This document shows, piece by piece, positions 10,320 to 19,050 of a stretch of DNA of 64,000 bases (position 1 is its first letter; each line of letters begins with the position of its first letter). The translations under genes were made by a program, and so were the position numbers. The stretch comes from Sanguibacter suarezii NBRC 16159 (GTDB lineage: Bacteria > Actinomycetota > Actinomycetes > Actinomycetales > Cellulomonadaceae). Location of the stretch: NCBI RefSeq assembly GCF_001552735.1, contig NZ_BCRT01000010.1, positions 1 through 64,000 of the forward strand, written 5' to 3'. Under the pieces are notes generated by a model. It saw nothing but the letters and a program-made list of their open reading frames with translations, had not been told where the DNA came from and did no database searches.

Positions 10320-10844
10320 ATGACTCGTCACACCCTCTCAGTGCTCGTGGAGAACAAGCCCGCCGTGCTCGCACGTGTCGCCGGCCTGTTCGCCCGGAGG
10401 TCGTTCAACATCCACTCCCTCGCAGTCGGACCGACTGAGCACGAGGAGCTCTCGCGGGTCACCGTCGTCGTCGACGTCGACGGACTCCCGCTGGAACAGG
10501 TGACCAAGCAGCTGAACAAGCTGATCAACGTCATCAAGATCGTCGAGCTGGACCCGGCAGCGGCGGTACAACGAGAACTCATGCTCGTGAAGGTTCGGGC
10601 CGACCTCACCACCCGCACGCACGTGCTCGAGGTCGTCCAGCTGTTCCGCGCCCACGTGGTCGACGTCGTCCCGGACGCCGTGACCATCGAGGCGACCGGA
10701 AACCCGGAAAAGCTCGCCGCGCTCCTCGCAGCGCTCGAGCCCTTCGGGGTCCGGGAGATCGTCAAGTCCGGCACGGTCGGGATCGGGCGCGGAGCCCGGT
10801 CGATCACTGACCGGGCGCTCGAACGCACGACGCGTTCGGCCTGA
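10320..10844 (+). CDS. ilvN: Acetolactate synthase small (regulatory) subunit
   Basis: A 174-residue regulatory subunit with an N-terminal ACT domain (H-T-L-S-V-L-V-E-N-K-P-A-V-L-A-R-V-A-G-L-F-A-R-R motif) that mediates valine feedback, and the C-terminal ALS_ss_C domain. The ATG follows AGAAGGAA. It is 18 bp downstream of ilvB and 45 bp upstream of ilvC. Confidence 0.96.
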   Translation: MTRHTLSVLVENKPAVLARVAGLFARRSFNIHSLAVGPTEHEELSRVTVVVDVDGLPLEQVTKQLNKLINVIKIVELDPAAAVQRELMLVKVRADLTTRTHVLEVVQLFRAHVVDVVPDAVTIEATGNPEKLAALLAALEPFGVREIVKSGTVGIGRGARSITDRALERTTRSA

Positions 10845-10862
10845 GACACTTACATCAACTGA

Positions 10863-11918
<1,056 letters not shown>

Positions 11919-11941
11919 TCGCCCCGCTGTCCCTGAAGCAC

Positions 11942-11983
11942 CACCGCACCCCGCACGGCCTTCCGGTCGTGCGGGGTGCGGTG
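11942..11983 (+). terminator. Terminator of ilvBNC
   Basis: A perfect 16-bp stem (11942-11957 with 11968-11983) starts 24 bp after the ilvC stop and is followed by TTTCTG. Confidence 0.8.
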
Positions 11984-12002
11984 TTTCTGCTGTACTGAGG
12001 AG

Positions 12003-12452
12003 ATGCCGCTCCAGGGAGTCTACGAACCCAGCCCCGATGACCGATCGCGCACGCAGGTCGAGCTCTACGAGAGCTCCGGCGGGACGCAGGGCACCACGCT
12101 GCGCGGGATGCCCGTGGTCATCCTCACCACCGTGGGTGCGCACTCCGGCAAGCTGCGCAAGACGCCGCTCATGCGGGTCGAGCACGCGGGGGAGTACGCG
12201 GTGGTCGCCTCTCTCGGCGGCGCCCCCAAGCACCCGGTCTGGTACTACAACGTCGTCGCCCACCCTCACGTGGAGCTGCGGGACGGCACGCAGAGCTGGG
12301 ACATGATGGCCCGCGAGGTCACCGGCGACGAGCGCGCCCTGTGGTGGGAGCGGGCCGTGGCGGCCTACCCGCCCTACGCCGACTATCAGCGCTCGACCGA
12401 CCGGGAGATCCCGGTCTTCGTCCTCACGCGGATCGAGCCCGACGAAGCGTGA
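12003..12452 (+). CDS. Nitroreductase family deazaflavin (F420)-dependent oxidoreductase
   Basis: The 149-residue protein resembles the Ddn family of F420H2-dependent reductases. It shows [21 protein letters not shown] and [17 protein letters not shown], both hallmarks of the split-barrel family. The natural substrate is unknown. It starts just after the ilvC terminator and looks monocistronic. Confidence 0.88.
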   Translation: MPLQGVYEPSPDDRSRTQVELYESSGGTQGTTLRGMPVVILTTVGAHSGKLRKTPLMRVEHAGEYAVVASLGGAPKHPVWYYNVVAHPHVELRDGTQSWDMMAREVTGDERALWWERAVAAYPPYADYQRSTDREIPVFVLTRIEPDEA

Positions 12453-12533
12453 CCGGCGCCCAGCGGAGGGGGCGTCGAGTCTCAGTGCGCGGCGCTGCTT
12501 CCCCGGGTGCGGGCGATGCGCGATGATCTACCC

Positions 12534-13133
12534 ATGACCGCAGCCGAAGAGACCGACCTCGCCTCCGCCGACACCGTGGACACCGCCGTGTCTCCGTACG
12601 CGGCTGCCGAGGCGGCGCAGCAGGAGATCGAGCAGGACAGCGTGCTCGACGACGAGATCACCTCCTTCTGGGAGACCTCCCGCGGGCATGCTGGCCTGGG
12701 CAAGATCGCGGTCGTGGGCGGCCTGACGGTGGCCGCCGGGATCCCGCCCGTGGCCTGGGCCTTCGGAGACAACCCCGTCCTGGCCGACGAGCTGCTCGCG
12801 CTGGTGCTCGCCGGGACGAAGACGGCTACGTCGTCGGCGCTGGCGGACTACGACGCGGAAGACACCCCGATCCCCGTGGTGGGCGAGCTCTCCATCATCC
12901 TCGACGGGGAAGGCCACCCCGCGGCGCTGATCCGCACCACGCACGTTCAGGTCGTGGCCTTCGAGGACGTGGACGCCGACTTCGCGGCTGCCGAGGGCGA
13001 GGACGACCGGTCGCTGGAGTCCTGGCGCGCCGGGCACACGAGGTACTTCCAGCGCACGCTGGGGCTGGATGCTCTGCCGGCGGACTTCCAGGTGGTGACC
13101 GAGCGGTTCGAGCTGCTCTACCCCACGCGCTGA
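12534..13133 (+). CDS. ASCH domain-containing protein
   Basis: A 199-residue protein. The C-terminal 130 residues carry the ASCH (PUA-like) fold of the DUF984 type, with F-G-D-N-P-V-L-A-D-E-L-L-A-L-V-L-A-G-T-K-T-A-T and a late W-R-A-G-H-T-R-Y-F-Q-R. These domains are thought to bind RNA or nucleotides. The N-terminal 55 residues are acidic and probably disordered. The ATG at 12534 is preferred because GATGAT lies 6 nt upstream; an in-frame GTG at 12507 is the alternative. It is convergent with the TetR gene. Confidence 0.82.
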   Translation: MTAAEETDLASADTVDTAVSPYAAAEAAQQEIEQDSVLDDEITSFWETSRGHAGLGKIAVVGGLTVAAGIPPVAWAFGDNPVLADELLALVLAGTKTATSSALADYDAEDTPIPVVGELSIILDGEGHPAALIRTTHVQVVAFEDVDADFAAAEGEDDRSLESWRAGHTRYFQRTLGLDALPADFQVVTERFELLYPTR

Positions 13134-13140
13134 GCCTCGC

Positions 13141-13869
13141 TCAGGCGTCCGTGGCCTCGCGGGGGACGTAGGGGACGCCCAGCGCGATCGCCGCGTCCTC
13201 GAGCTCGCTCTCGAAGTACGGCGTGACGTCGTCGAACATGAACGCCAGCTGCCCGAACACCTCCATGGTGATGACCCCGTAGAGGCGGACCCAGGTCTGG
13301 GCGAAGACGAAGAGCGCGCCGGGCGGCAGGTCGGCACGATCCGTCTCTGCCACGCTTGCGAACCGTGCCATGTGGGCGCAGCTCGCCGCCGACGCCTCGG
13401 TGAGCTCGGGCACGGGGAAGGCCTGGGCGTGCCACATCTTGACGTAGAGGCCGAAGAAGACCTCGGCGAGCTTCTGGCTGCCTGTGCACGTCCCCGCGCC
13501 CGGTGCGACCTGGTCCGCGCCGTCGCGGAGCATGAGAGTGAACTCGCCCGTGTGACCGGTCGCCCAGTCCCGGAGAGTGCGGATGGCGGCGTGCATGGCG
13601 TGCCCGGGGGCGTCTGACGACTCGGTGATCGCCTGCGAGATGGCCTCGGTGACCTCGACGAAGAAGTCCTGGCACAGCGAGGCGACGAGGTCGTCGAGAC
13701 TGGGGAAGTAGCGGTAGAGAGCTGGCGCCGTCATGCCCATCGCGCGGGCGATCCCGCGCAAGGTGACCTGCTGGACGCCGTCGACGGACAGCTGCTTGCG
13801 AGCGACCGCCTTGATCTCCAGCTCGATCGCCATGCGCTGCATCTCGCGCTGGCTGGTCTGGACGGACAT
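13141..13869 (-). CDS. TetR/AcrR family regulator with WHG-type C-terminal domain
   Basis: A 242-residue regulator. The N-terminal helix-turn-helix reads V-T-L-R-G-I-A-R-A-M-G-M-T-A-P-A-L-Y-R-Y-F (about 34-54), and the ligand-binding half resembles the TetR_C_13/WHG group. The ATG has AGGAG upstream. The palindrome TGAACGGCGTTCA lies 81 bp upstream and could be an operator. The mhuD gene upstream reads in the same direction and may be a target. The ligand is unknown. Confidence 0.9.
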   Translation of the reverse strand: MSVQTSQREMQRMAIELEIKAVARKQLSVDGVQQVTLRGIARAMGMTAPALYRYFPSLDDLVASLCQDFFVEVTEAISQAITESSDAPGHAMHAAIRTLRDWATGHTGEFTLMLRDGADQVAPGAGTCTGSQKLAEVFFGLYVKMWHAQAFPVPELTEASAASCAHMARFASVAETDRADLPPGALFVFAQTWVRLYGVITMEVFGQLAFMFDDVTPYFESELEDAAIALGVPYVPREATDA

Positions 13870-13949
13870 GGACGCTCCTGGGACGAGGGCCCGACGTGAC
13901 AGGCGTTGACAAGGATGAAGACGGCCGACGCTCCAGCCATCGCCGCGAC

Positions 13950-13962
13950 TGAACGGCGTTCA
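13950..13962. promoter_or_regulatory. Palindrome TGAACGGCGTTCA upstream of the TetR gene
   Basis: A 13-bp perfect palindrome around a central G, in the mhuD-tetR intergenic region. The same 13-mer occurs twice between yccF and ybaK. It may be a TetR-type operator, but the other copies lie between convergent genes, so a repeat element is also possible. Confidence 0.4.
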
Positions 13963-14037
13963 CGCAAGTGATAGAGCCTACGCCAGGGCGACCCTGATCG
14001 TCCCGGCCCGTAGCTGCGTCACCCGCGCGGCTGGCGG

Positions 14038-14346
14038 TCAGGACCCGGCGCTGAGCACGACCTCGAACGCGAGCAGGTTCGCTCCGGTGGACACCGGCGC
14101 GGGCCGCTCGCCCGAGCCGGCGTGAGCGGCGCGGGCCGGGCCCTCGGCCCAGGCCTGGTAGTGCTCCTCGGTCTCCCACCGGGTGTAGACGAAGTAGCGG
14201 GTCTCGCCGGCGACCGGGCGCAGCAGCTCGAAGCCGAGGAAGCCTGGGGAGTTCTCCACCGCCCCCATGCGCGCGGCGAACCGCTTCTCGAGCTCGGCTC
14301 CGGCGCCCTCGGGGACGTCGATGGCATTGATCTTCACGATGGTCAT
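14038..14346 (-). CDS. mhuD: MhuD/IsdG-type haem-degrading monooxygenase
   Basis: A 102-residue ABM-fold protein with the block F-L-G-F-E-L-L-R-P-V-A-G-E-T-R-Y-F-V-Y-T-R-W typical of mycobacterial MhuD. The three functional residues known for MhuD fall at the same positions here: Asn7, Trp66 and haem-ligand His75. The predicted role is haem cleavage for iron in the cytoplasm. It is divergent from leuB and upstream of a TetR gene on the same strand. No other haem-uptake gene is visible nearby. Confidence 0.85.
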   Translation of the reverse strand: MTIVKINAIDVPEGAGAELEKRFAARMGAVENSPGFLGFELLRPVAGETRYFVYTRWETEEHYQAWAEGPARAAHAGSGERPAPVSTGANLLAFEVVLSAGS

Positions 14347-14477
14347 CGCCCCAGCGTGGCCTTGGGGGGCGCGGTTGCCAAGTCGGCATGCGCACCACCT
14401 GGCAGGCTGTCAAATACCATGCTCAACATATGAGATGAACGTCCGCACACTGGGACTGCGGGAGTAGCATCCCGGGC

Positions 14478-15521
14478 ATGACGAGGAACATCGAACTGGC
14501 AGTAGTGGCAGGCGACGGCATCGGGATCGAGGTCGTCGAGCAGGGGCTCGCCGTGCTCGACGCCGCGCTGGAGTCCACGGACGTCAAGGTCACCACGACG
14601 CCCTTCAACCTGGGCGCCCAGCGCTGGCACGCGACCGGTGAGACGCTCACCGACGCCGACCTCGACGCGATCCGCACCCACGACGCGATCCTCCTCGGAG
14701 CGATCGGCGACCCGTCCGTGCCCTCCGGCGTCCTCGAGCGCGGGCTGCTGCTCAAGCTCCGCTTCGCCCTCGACCACTACGTCAACCTCCGTCCGGGCAA
14801 GCTCTACCAGGGCGTCAAGTCGCCGCTGGCCGAGCCCGGCGAGATCGACTTCGTCGTCGTGCGTGAAGGCACCGAGGGCCCATATGTCGGCAACGGCGGC
14901 GCGATCCGCGTGGGAACCCCGCACGAGGTCGCCAACGAGGTGTCCGTCAACACGGCCTTCGGCGTCGAGCGCGTCGTCCGTGATGCCTTCGCCCGGGCCC
15001 AGGCCCGCCCGCGCAAGCACCTCACCCTCGTGCACAAGCACAACGTGCTCGTCCACGCCGGTCACTTGTGGCGACGCACGGTCGAGGCCGTCAACGCGGA
15101 CTTCCCGGACGTGACCACCGACTACCTGCACGTGGACGCCGCCACTATCTTCCTCACCACGAACCCGTCGCGCTTCGACGTCATCGTCACCGACAACCTC
15201 TTCGGTGACATCCTCACCGACCAGGCGGCCGCGATCACCGGCGGCATCGGCCTGGCCGCGTCGGCGAACATCAACCCGGACCGCACCGCACCGTCGATGT
15301 TCGAGCCGGTCCACGGTTCCGCCCCGGACATCGCCGGGCAGGGCAAGGCCGACCCGACGGCCACCGTGCTGTCGGTCGCCATGATGCTCGACCACCTGGG
15401 CCTGCCGGCCGAGGCCGCTCGCGTCGAGGCAGCCGTCGCCGCTGACCTCGTCGAGCGCGGCGGGCGAGTACGGTCGACGGCCGAGGTTGGCACCGCCCTC
15501 GCTGACCGCGTGCGCGGCTGA
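14478..15521 (+). CDS. leuB: 3-isopropylmalate dehydrogenase
   Basis: A 347-residue NAD-dependent beta-decarboxylating dehydrogenase for the third step of leucine synthesis. The motifs [10 protein letters not shown], the metal-site block [11 protein letters not shown], and [12 protein letters not shown] are present. TAGCAT (14465-14470) sits 7 nt before the ATG, so the message is probably leaderless. leuC and leuD lie about 39 kb away next to their IclR regulator. Confidence 0.95.
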   Translation: MTRNIELAVVAGDGIGIEVVEQGLAVLDAALESTDVKVTTTPFNLGAQRWHATGETLTDADLDAIRTHDAILLGAIGDPSVPSGVLERGLLLKLRFALDHYVNLRPGKLYQGVKSPLAEPGEIDFVVVREGTEGPYVGNGGAIRVGTPHEVANEVSVNTAFGVERVVRDAFARAQARPRKHLTLVHKHNVLVHAGHLWRRTVEAVNADFPDVTTDYLHVDAATIFLTTNPSRFDVIVTDNLFGDILTDQAAAITGGIGLAASANINPDRTAPSMFEPVHGSAPDIAGQGKADPTATVLSVAMMLDHLGLPAEAARVEAAVAADLVERGGRVRSTAEVGTALADRVRG

Positions 15522-15567
15522 TCACCAACCCCGACCGTCTTCACCGGTAACTCTTCCCAGACTGTTC

Positions 15568-15602
15568 CCCACGCCGCGACCGATCTTCGGTCGCGGCGTG
15601 GG
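15568..15602 (+). terminator. Hairpin between leuB and ilvE
   Basis: A perfect 16-bp stem (15568-15583 with 15587-15602) with a 3-nt loop, followed by GAAAATG rather than T-run. It ends 34 nt before the ilvE start. It probably terminates leuB, though it could also lie in an ilvE 5' leader. Confidence 0.6.
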
Positions 15603-15636
15603 AAAATGAATGGTCGCCAGGTGAAAGGCCTTGATC

Positions 15637-16764
15637 ATGAGCTCCACTCTCGAAAACTCCTCCCAGACCACCGAGGACGCCACCGAGCGCTTCGCGGTCA
15701 CCCTCTCTGACGCGCTGCTGCCGGCGCCTGACCGGGAGGAAGCCCTCGCTGCCCCCAAGTTCGGCACCGTCTTCACCGATCACATGGCTCGGGTGACCTG
15801 GACGTCAGAGACCGGATGGGGCAACCACCGCGTCGAGAAGTACGGCCCGCTGCTGCTCGACCCGGCCAGCGCCGTGCTGCACTACGGCCAGGAGATCTTC
15901 GAAGGGCTCAAGGCGTACCGGCACGCGGACGGGTCGATCTGGACCTTCCGTCCCGAGGCCAACGCCAAGCGCTTCCAGCAGTCGGCTCGCCGACTGGCTC
16001 TGCCTGAGCTCTCCGTCTCCGACTTCATCGGTGCGATCACCGCGCTCGTGCGGACGGACGTCGAGTGGGTCCCCTCCGGTGACGAGGCGAGCCTGTACCT
16101 TCGCCCGTTCATGTACGCCTCCGAGGCGTTCCTCGGAGTGCGCCCCACGCTCGAGGCGGAGTTCCTCGTCATCGCCTCCCCGGTGGGCCCGTACTTCTCC
16201 GGCGGGGTCAAGCCCGTCTCCATCTGGGTCGCCGAGGACTACCACCGCGCCGGCGCGGGCGGCACGGGTGCGGCCAAGTGCGGCGGCAACTACGCCGCGA
16301 GCCTGCTCCCGCAGATGTACGCCTACGAGAAGGGCTGCGACCAGGTCTGCTTCCTGGACGCCTCCACGAACACCGCGATCGAAGAGCTCGGCGGGATGAA
16401 CGTCTTCTTCGTCCGGGCCGACGGCACGGTCGAGACGCCGGAGCTGAGCGGGTCGATCCTCGAAGGTGTCACCCGGTCCTCGATCCTGCAGCTCCTCGCC
16501 GACCGCGGGCACACGATCGTCGAACGCCGGATCTTGCTCACCGAGGTCCAGGAGGGCCTGCGCGACGGATCCATCACCGAGGTCTTCGCCTGCGGCACGG
16601 CCGCTGTGGTCACCCCGATCGGGCGTCTGGCTGGCGAGGGCTTCGACCTGACGATCGCCGACGGCGGCGCCGGCGAGGTCACGATGGCGGTGCGCACCGA
16701 GCTCACCGACATCCAGAACGGCCGCGCAGCCGACCGCCACAACTGGCTCACCCGCCTCGTCTGA
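15637..16764 (+). CDS. ilvE: Branched-chain amino acid aminotransferase
   Basis: A 375-residue fold-type IV PLP enzyme catalysing the final transamination to Val, Leu and Ile. Recognisable blocks are H-Y-G-Q-E-I-F-E-G-L-K-A-Y, G-T-G-A-A-K-C-G-G-N-Y-A with the PLP lysine, and E-E-L-G-G-M-N-V-F-F-V. The ATG at 15637 is chosen because GAAAGG lies 8 nt upstream; a TTG two codons earlier is less likely. The region after it holds repeats rather than genes. Confidence 0.96.
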   Translation: MSSTLENSSQTTEDATERFAVTLSDALLPAPDREEALAAPKFGTVFTDHMARVTWTSETGWGNHRVEKYGPLLLDPASAVLHYGQEIFEGLKAYRHADGSIWTFRPEANAKRFQQSARRLALPELSVSDFIGAITALVRTDVEWVPSGDEASLYLRPFMYASEAFLGVRPTLEAEFLVIASPVGPYFSGGVKPVSIWVAEDYHRAGAGGTGAAKCGGNYAASLLPQMYAYEKGCDQVCFLDASTNTAIEELGGMNVFFVRADGTVETPELSGSILEGVTRSSILQLLADRGHTIVERRILLTEVQEGLRDGSITEVFACGTAAVVTPIGRLAGEGFDLTIADGGAGEVTMAVRTELTDIQNGRAADRHNWLTRLV

Positions 16765-17080
16765 CCCCATCCCTCCACCCTCGCCCGCCCACCCCCTCGA
16801 CCCCGCCCCCGTGTACCCGTCCCCCCCGCGAACTCGTGAGCGGGCCCGACTTACGCCCACCCACGAACTCGTGAGTCATCTCGCGAACTCGTGACCGAGC
16901 CCGCGAACTCGTGAGCCACCCGCCTGTGCGGTGCCCAGAACCCGTCTGGCTCACGAGTTCGGGGAAGGGTTCACGAGTTCGGGGTGGGGGCGGGCGGCGG
17001 AGCGAGGGGTGGGGAGCGGGAGGTCGGGCGGAGAGGGCTCCGGAGGGGAGCGTCGGATGGGGATGGCGCTGGCGCCCGGG
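16765..17080. other. Gene-free stretch after ilvE containing the palindromic repeat element
   Basis: I see no coding region here. The stretch is C-rich then G-rich and holds the GAACTCGTGA repeat element described separately. Confidence 0.7.
16830..16980. repeat. Intergenic repeat cluster A (GAACTCGTGA element, copy 1)
   Basis: The 10-mer GAACTCGTGA is present on the plus strand at 16830, 16865, 16885 and 16905, and inverted (TCACGAGTTC) at 16951 and 16971. The core unit 16885-16980 is 96 bp with start-to-start spacing forward-20-forward-46-reverse-20-reverse. Exactly this spacing recurs twice in the cluster near 52.7-53.0 kb. The inner arms GAACTCGTGAGCC/GGCTCACGAGTTC form a 13-bp inverted repeat. 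The 36-nt core matches the other copies best when reverse-complemented, so this copy is in the opposite orientation. Confidence 0.9.
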
Positions 17081-17081
17081 G

Positions 17082-17109
17082 GTGTGTCATGATGTGTGAC
17101 ATGACACAC
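17082..17109. promoter_or_regulatory. Inverted repeat overlapping the cimA leader promoter and start
   Basis: GTGTGTCAT (17082-17090) and ATGACACAC (17101-17109) are perfect 9-bp arms around a 10-bp spacer, with a nested TGTGT-N6-ACACA. CATGAT (17088-17093) would be the -10 box, ending 7 nt before the leader ATG. A repressor bound here would block initiation directly. No -35 box is convincing. Confidence 0.5.
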
Positions 17110-17139
17110 ACCGTCGCCTCTGCGCTCATTATCGTGTAG
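17101..17139 (+). CDS. cimA leader peptide (attenuation sensor)
   Basis: A 12-codon ORF, M-T-H-T-V-A-S-A-L-I-I-V, ending with Leu-Ile-Ile-Val codons directly before the TAG stop. In-frame ATGs at 17089 and 17092 could extend it. A hairpin (17139-17148 with 17157-17166) begins at the stop codon, and a T-tailed terminator follows. The pattern matches branched-chain amino acid attenuation and fits a citramalate synthase, the entry to isoleucine, downstream. Confidence 0.7.
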   Translation: MTHTVASALIIV

Positions 17140-17167
17140 CGCGCCCGGTCAGTTCGCCGGACGCGCA

Positions 17168-17194
17168 AACCTCCCGTACCCGGGGGGTTTTTTT
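17168..17194 (+). terminator. cimA attenuator terminator
   Basis: A 9-bp stem (17168-17176 with 17181-17189, one G-U pair) with a 4-nt loop and a run of seven T (17188-17194). It lies 29 nt after the leader-peptide stop and about 195 bp before cimA. Confidence 0.75.
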
Positions 17195-17389
17195 GTTGCC
17201 CGGCACACCCCAGCCGGAGCGGCAGCGCAGACGGCGAGGCTGGTCACAGTCACCCAGGACCCCGTGAGTTTCTTGTGGTGGACGCCAACGCCGTCGTCCG
17301 GCGGCGTCGAGCACAATGCTGTGGGGAGCTGTTCGGCCTGCTCAGGCCGTGTCCGTCCCGCCCAGAACTACCGAGAGAAGAGCAGTCGA

Positions 17390-18979
17390 GTGACCTTCCA
17401 CGTCTACGACACCACCCTGCGCGACGGCGCACAGCAAGAGGGCATGAACCTCTCCGTCGCGGACAAGCTCGCGATCGCCCCGCTGCTCGACGAGCTCGGC
17501 GTCGGCTTCATCGAGGGTGGGTGGCCAGGAGCTGTCCCTAAGGACACCGACTTCTTCTCCCGCGCTGCCAAGGAGCTCACGCTCAAGAACGCTGTGCTGG
17601 CTGCCTTCGGGGCCACCCGGAAGGTGGGGCTGCGTGCGAGCGAGGACCCGCAGGTGCTCGCCCTGCTCGCCTCCGAGGCCCCGGTCATCACCCTCGTCGC
17701 GAAGTCGGACGTCCGCCACGTGGAGCGGGCGCTGCGCACCACGCCGCAGGAGAACCTCGCGATGATCACGGACACCGTGGACTTCCTCGTCGGTGAAGGC
17801 CGCCGGGTCGTCATCGACGCCGAGCACTTCTTCGACGGTTTCCGCTACGACCCCGCGTACTCCACCGCTGCGGTTCAGGCGGCCTTCGCTGCAGGCGCCG
17901 AGGTGGTGGCGCTGTGCGACACCAACGGTGGCATGCTGCCCAACTGGGTGGGTGAGATCGTCACCCAGGTGCGCGCCGCCGTCGGGCCTGAGGCGATCTT
18001 GGGGATGCACGCGCACAACGACACCGGCTGCGCCGTCGCGAACTCGCTGGCCGCGGTCGAGGCCGGCTGCGCGCACGTGCAGGGCACGGTCAACGGCTAC
18101 GGCGAGCGGACCGGCAACGCCGACCTCATCACCGTCGTGGCGAACCTCGAGCTCAAGGGCGGCCGGACGCTGCTGACCGGGGGAGGGCTGGAGGAGTCGA
18201 GCCGGATCGCCCACGCGATCAGCGAGATCACCAACATCTCCCCGTACGCCCGCCAGCCGTACGTCGGTGCGAGCGCCTTCGCGCACAAGGCCGGGCTGCA
18301 CGCGAGCGCCATCAAGGTCGACCCCGACCTCTACCAGCACATCGACCCCACCCGGGTGGGCAACGACATGCGCATGCTCATCTCCGACATGGCCGGACGC
18401 GCCTCGATCGAGCTCAAGGGCAAGGAGCTGGGCTTCGACCTCTCGGGCCAGGGTGAGCTGCTCACCCGGATCACCAACCGGGTCAAGGCCTCCGAGGCCA
18501 ACGGCTATACCTTCGATGCCGCCGACGCCTCCTTCGAGCTGTTGCTCATCGACGAGGTGCACGGCGAACGACCGCCGTACTTCGCGGTCGAGAGCTGGCG
18601 CACCATCGTCGAGCGCACCGGTCACCGCGGGACCGAGGCGACGGCCGAGGCCACCGTCAAGCTCATCGCCGGCGGGGAGCGGGTCGTGGTGACGGGGGAG
18701 GGCAACGGTCCGGTCAACGCCCTCGATCACGCGCTGCGCAGCGCCCTGACGACGGTCTACCCCGAGATCAAGGCCTTCGAGCTGATCGACTTCAAGGTCC
18801 GCATGCTCGACCAGATGCAGGGGACCGACGCGATCACCCGGGTGCTCATCGAGACGACGGACGGGCACACGAGCTGGTCGACGGTCGGAGTGGGCCCCAA
18901 CCTGCTCGAGGCCTCCTGGGAAGCGCTGACGGACTCCGCGATCTACGGCCTCATCCACGCCGGCGTCACGCCGCGCTGA
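17390..18979 (+). CDS. cimA: (R)-citramalate synthase
   Basis: A 529-residue member of the isopropylmalate/citramalate synthase family that makes citramalate from pyruvate and acetyl-CoA, giving 2-oxobutyrate for isoleucine without threonine. The catalytic barrel begins V-Y-D-T-T-L-R-D-G-A-Q-Q-E-G and carries the metal motif G-M-H-A-H-N-D-T-G-C. The C-terminal 130 residues form the LeuA-type allosteric domain. Length and the W-P-G-A segment fit CimA better than LeuA. The GTG at 17390 has a GAGAAGAG stretch upstream. Expression is predicted to be attenuated by the leader upstream. Confidence 0.88.
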   Translation: MTFHVYDTTLRDGAQQEGMNLSVADKLAIAPLLDELGVGFIEGGWPGAVPKDTDFFSRAAKELTLKNAVLAAFGATRKVGLRASEDPQVLALLASEAPVITLVAKSDVRHVERALRTTPQENLAMITDTVDFLVGEGRRVVIDAEHFFDGFRYDPAYSTAAVQAAFAAGAEVVALCDTNGGMLPNWVGEIVTQVRAAVGPEAILGMHAHNDTGCAVANSLAAVEAGCAHVQGTVNGYGERTGNADLITVVANLELKGGRTLLTGGGLEESSRIAHAISEITNISPYARQPYVGASAFAHKAGLHASAIKVDPDLYQHIDPTRVGNDMRMLISDMAGRASIELKGKELGFDLSGQGELLTRITNRVKASEANGYTFDAADASFELLLIDEVHGERPPYFAVESWRTIVERTGHRGTEATAEATVKLIAGGERVVVTGEGNGPVNALDHALRSALTTVYPEIKAFELIDFKVRMLDQMQGTDAITRVLIETTDGHTSWSTVGVGPNLLEASWEALTDSAIYGLIHAGVTPR

Positions 18980-19050
18980 CACCAGACGTCGACGACGTGC
19001 GTGAGCAAGCGCACACCCGCCCCGCGCGTCGTCGCGTCTAGGCTGTAGCC

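Noticed and set aside
14347-14477. LtbR operator before leuB
   Set aside because: CTCA-N5-TGAG occurs near the middle of the interval but is too short and does not match the repeat found at ltbR-leuC.
16830-17000. CRISPR-like array suggested by the 20-bp periodic repeat
   Set aside because: The repeated unit is only 10 bp with 10-bp spacers, the copies invert within each unit, and no cas gene is in the window. The geometry is that of a palindromic element, not an array.
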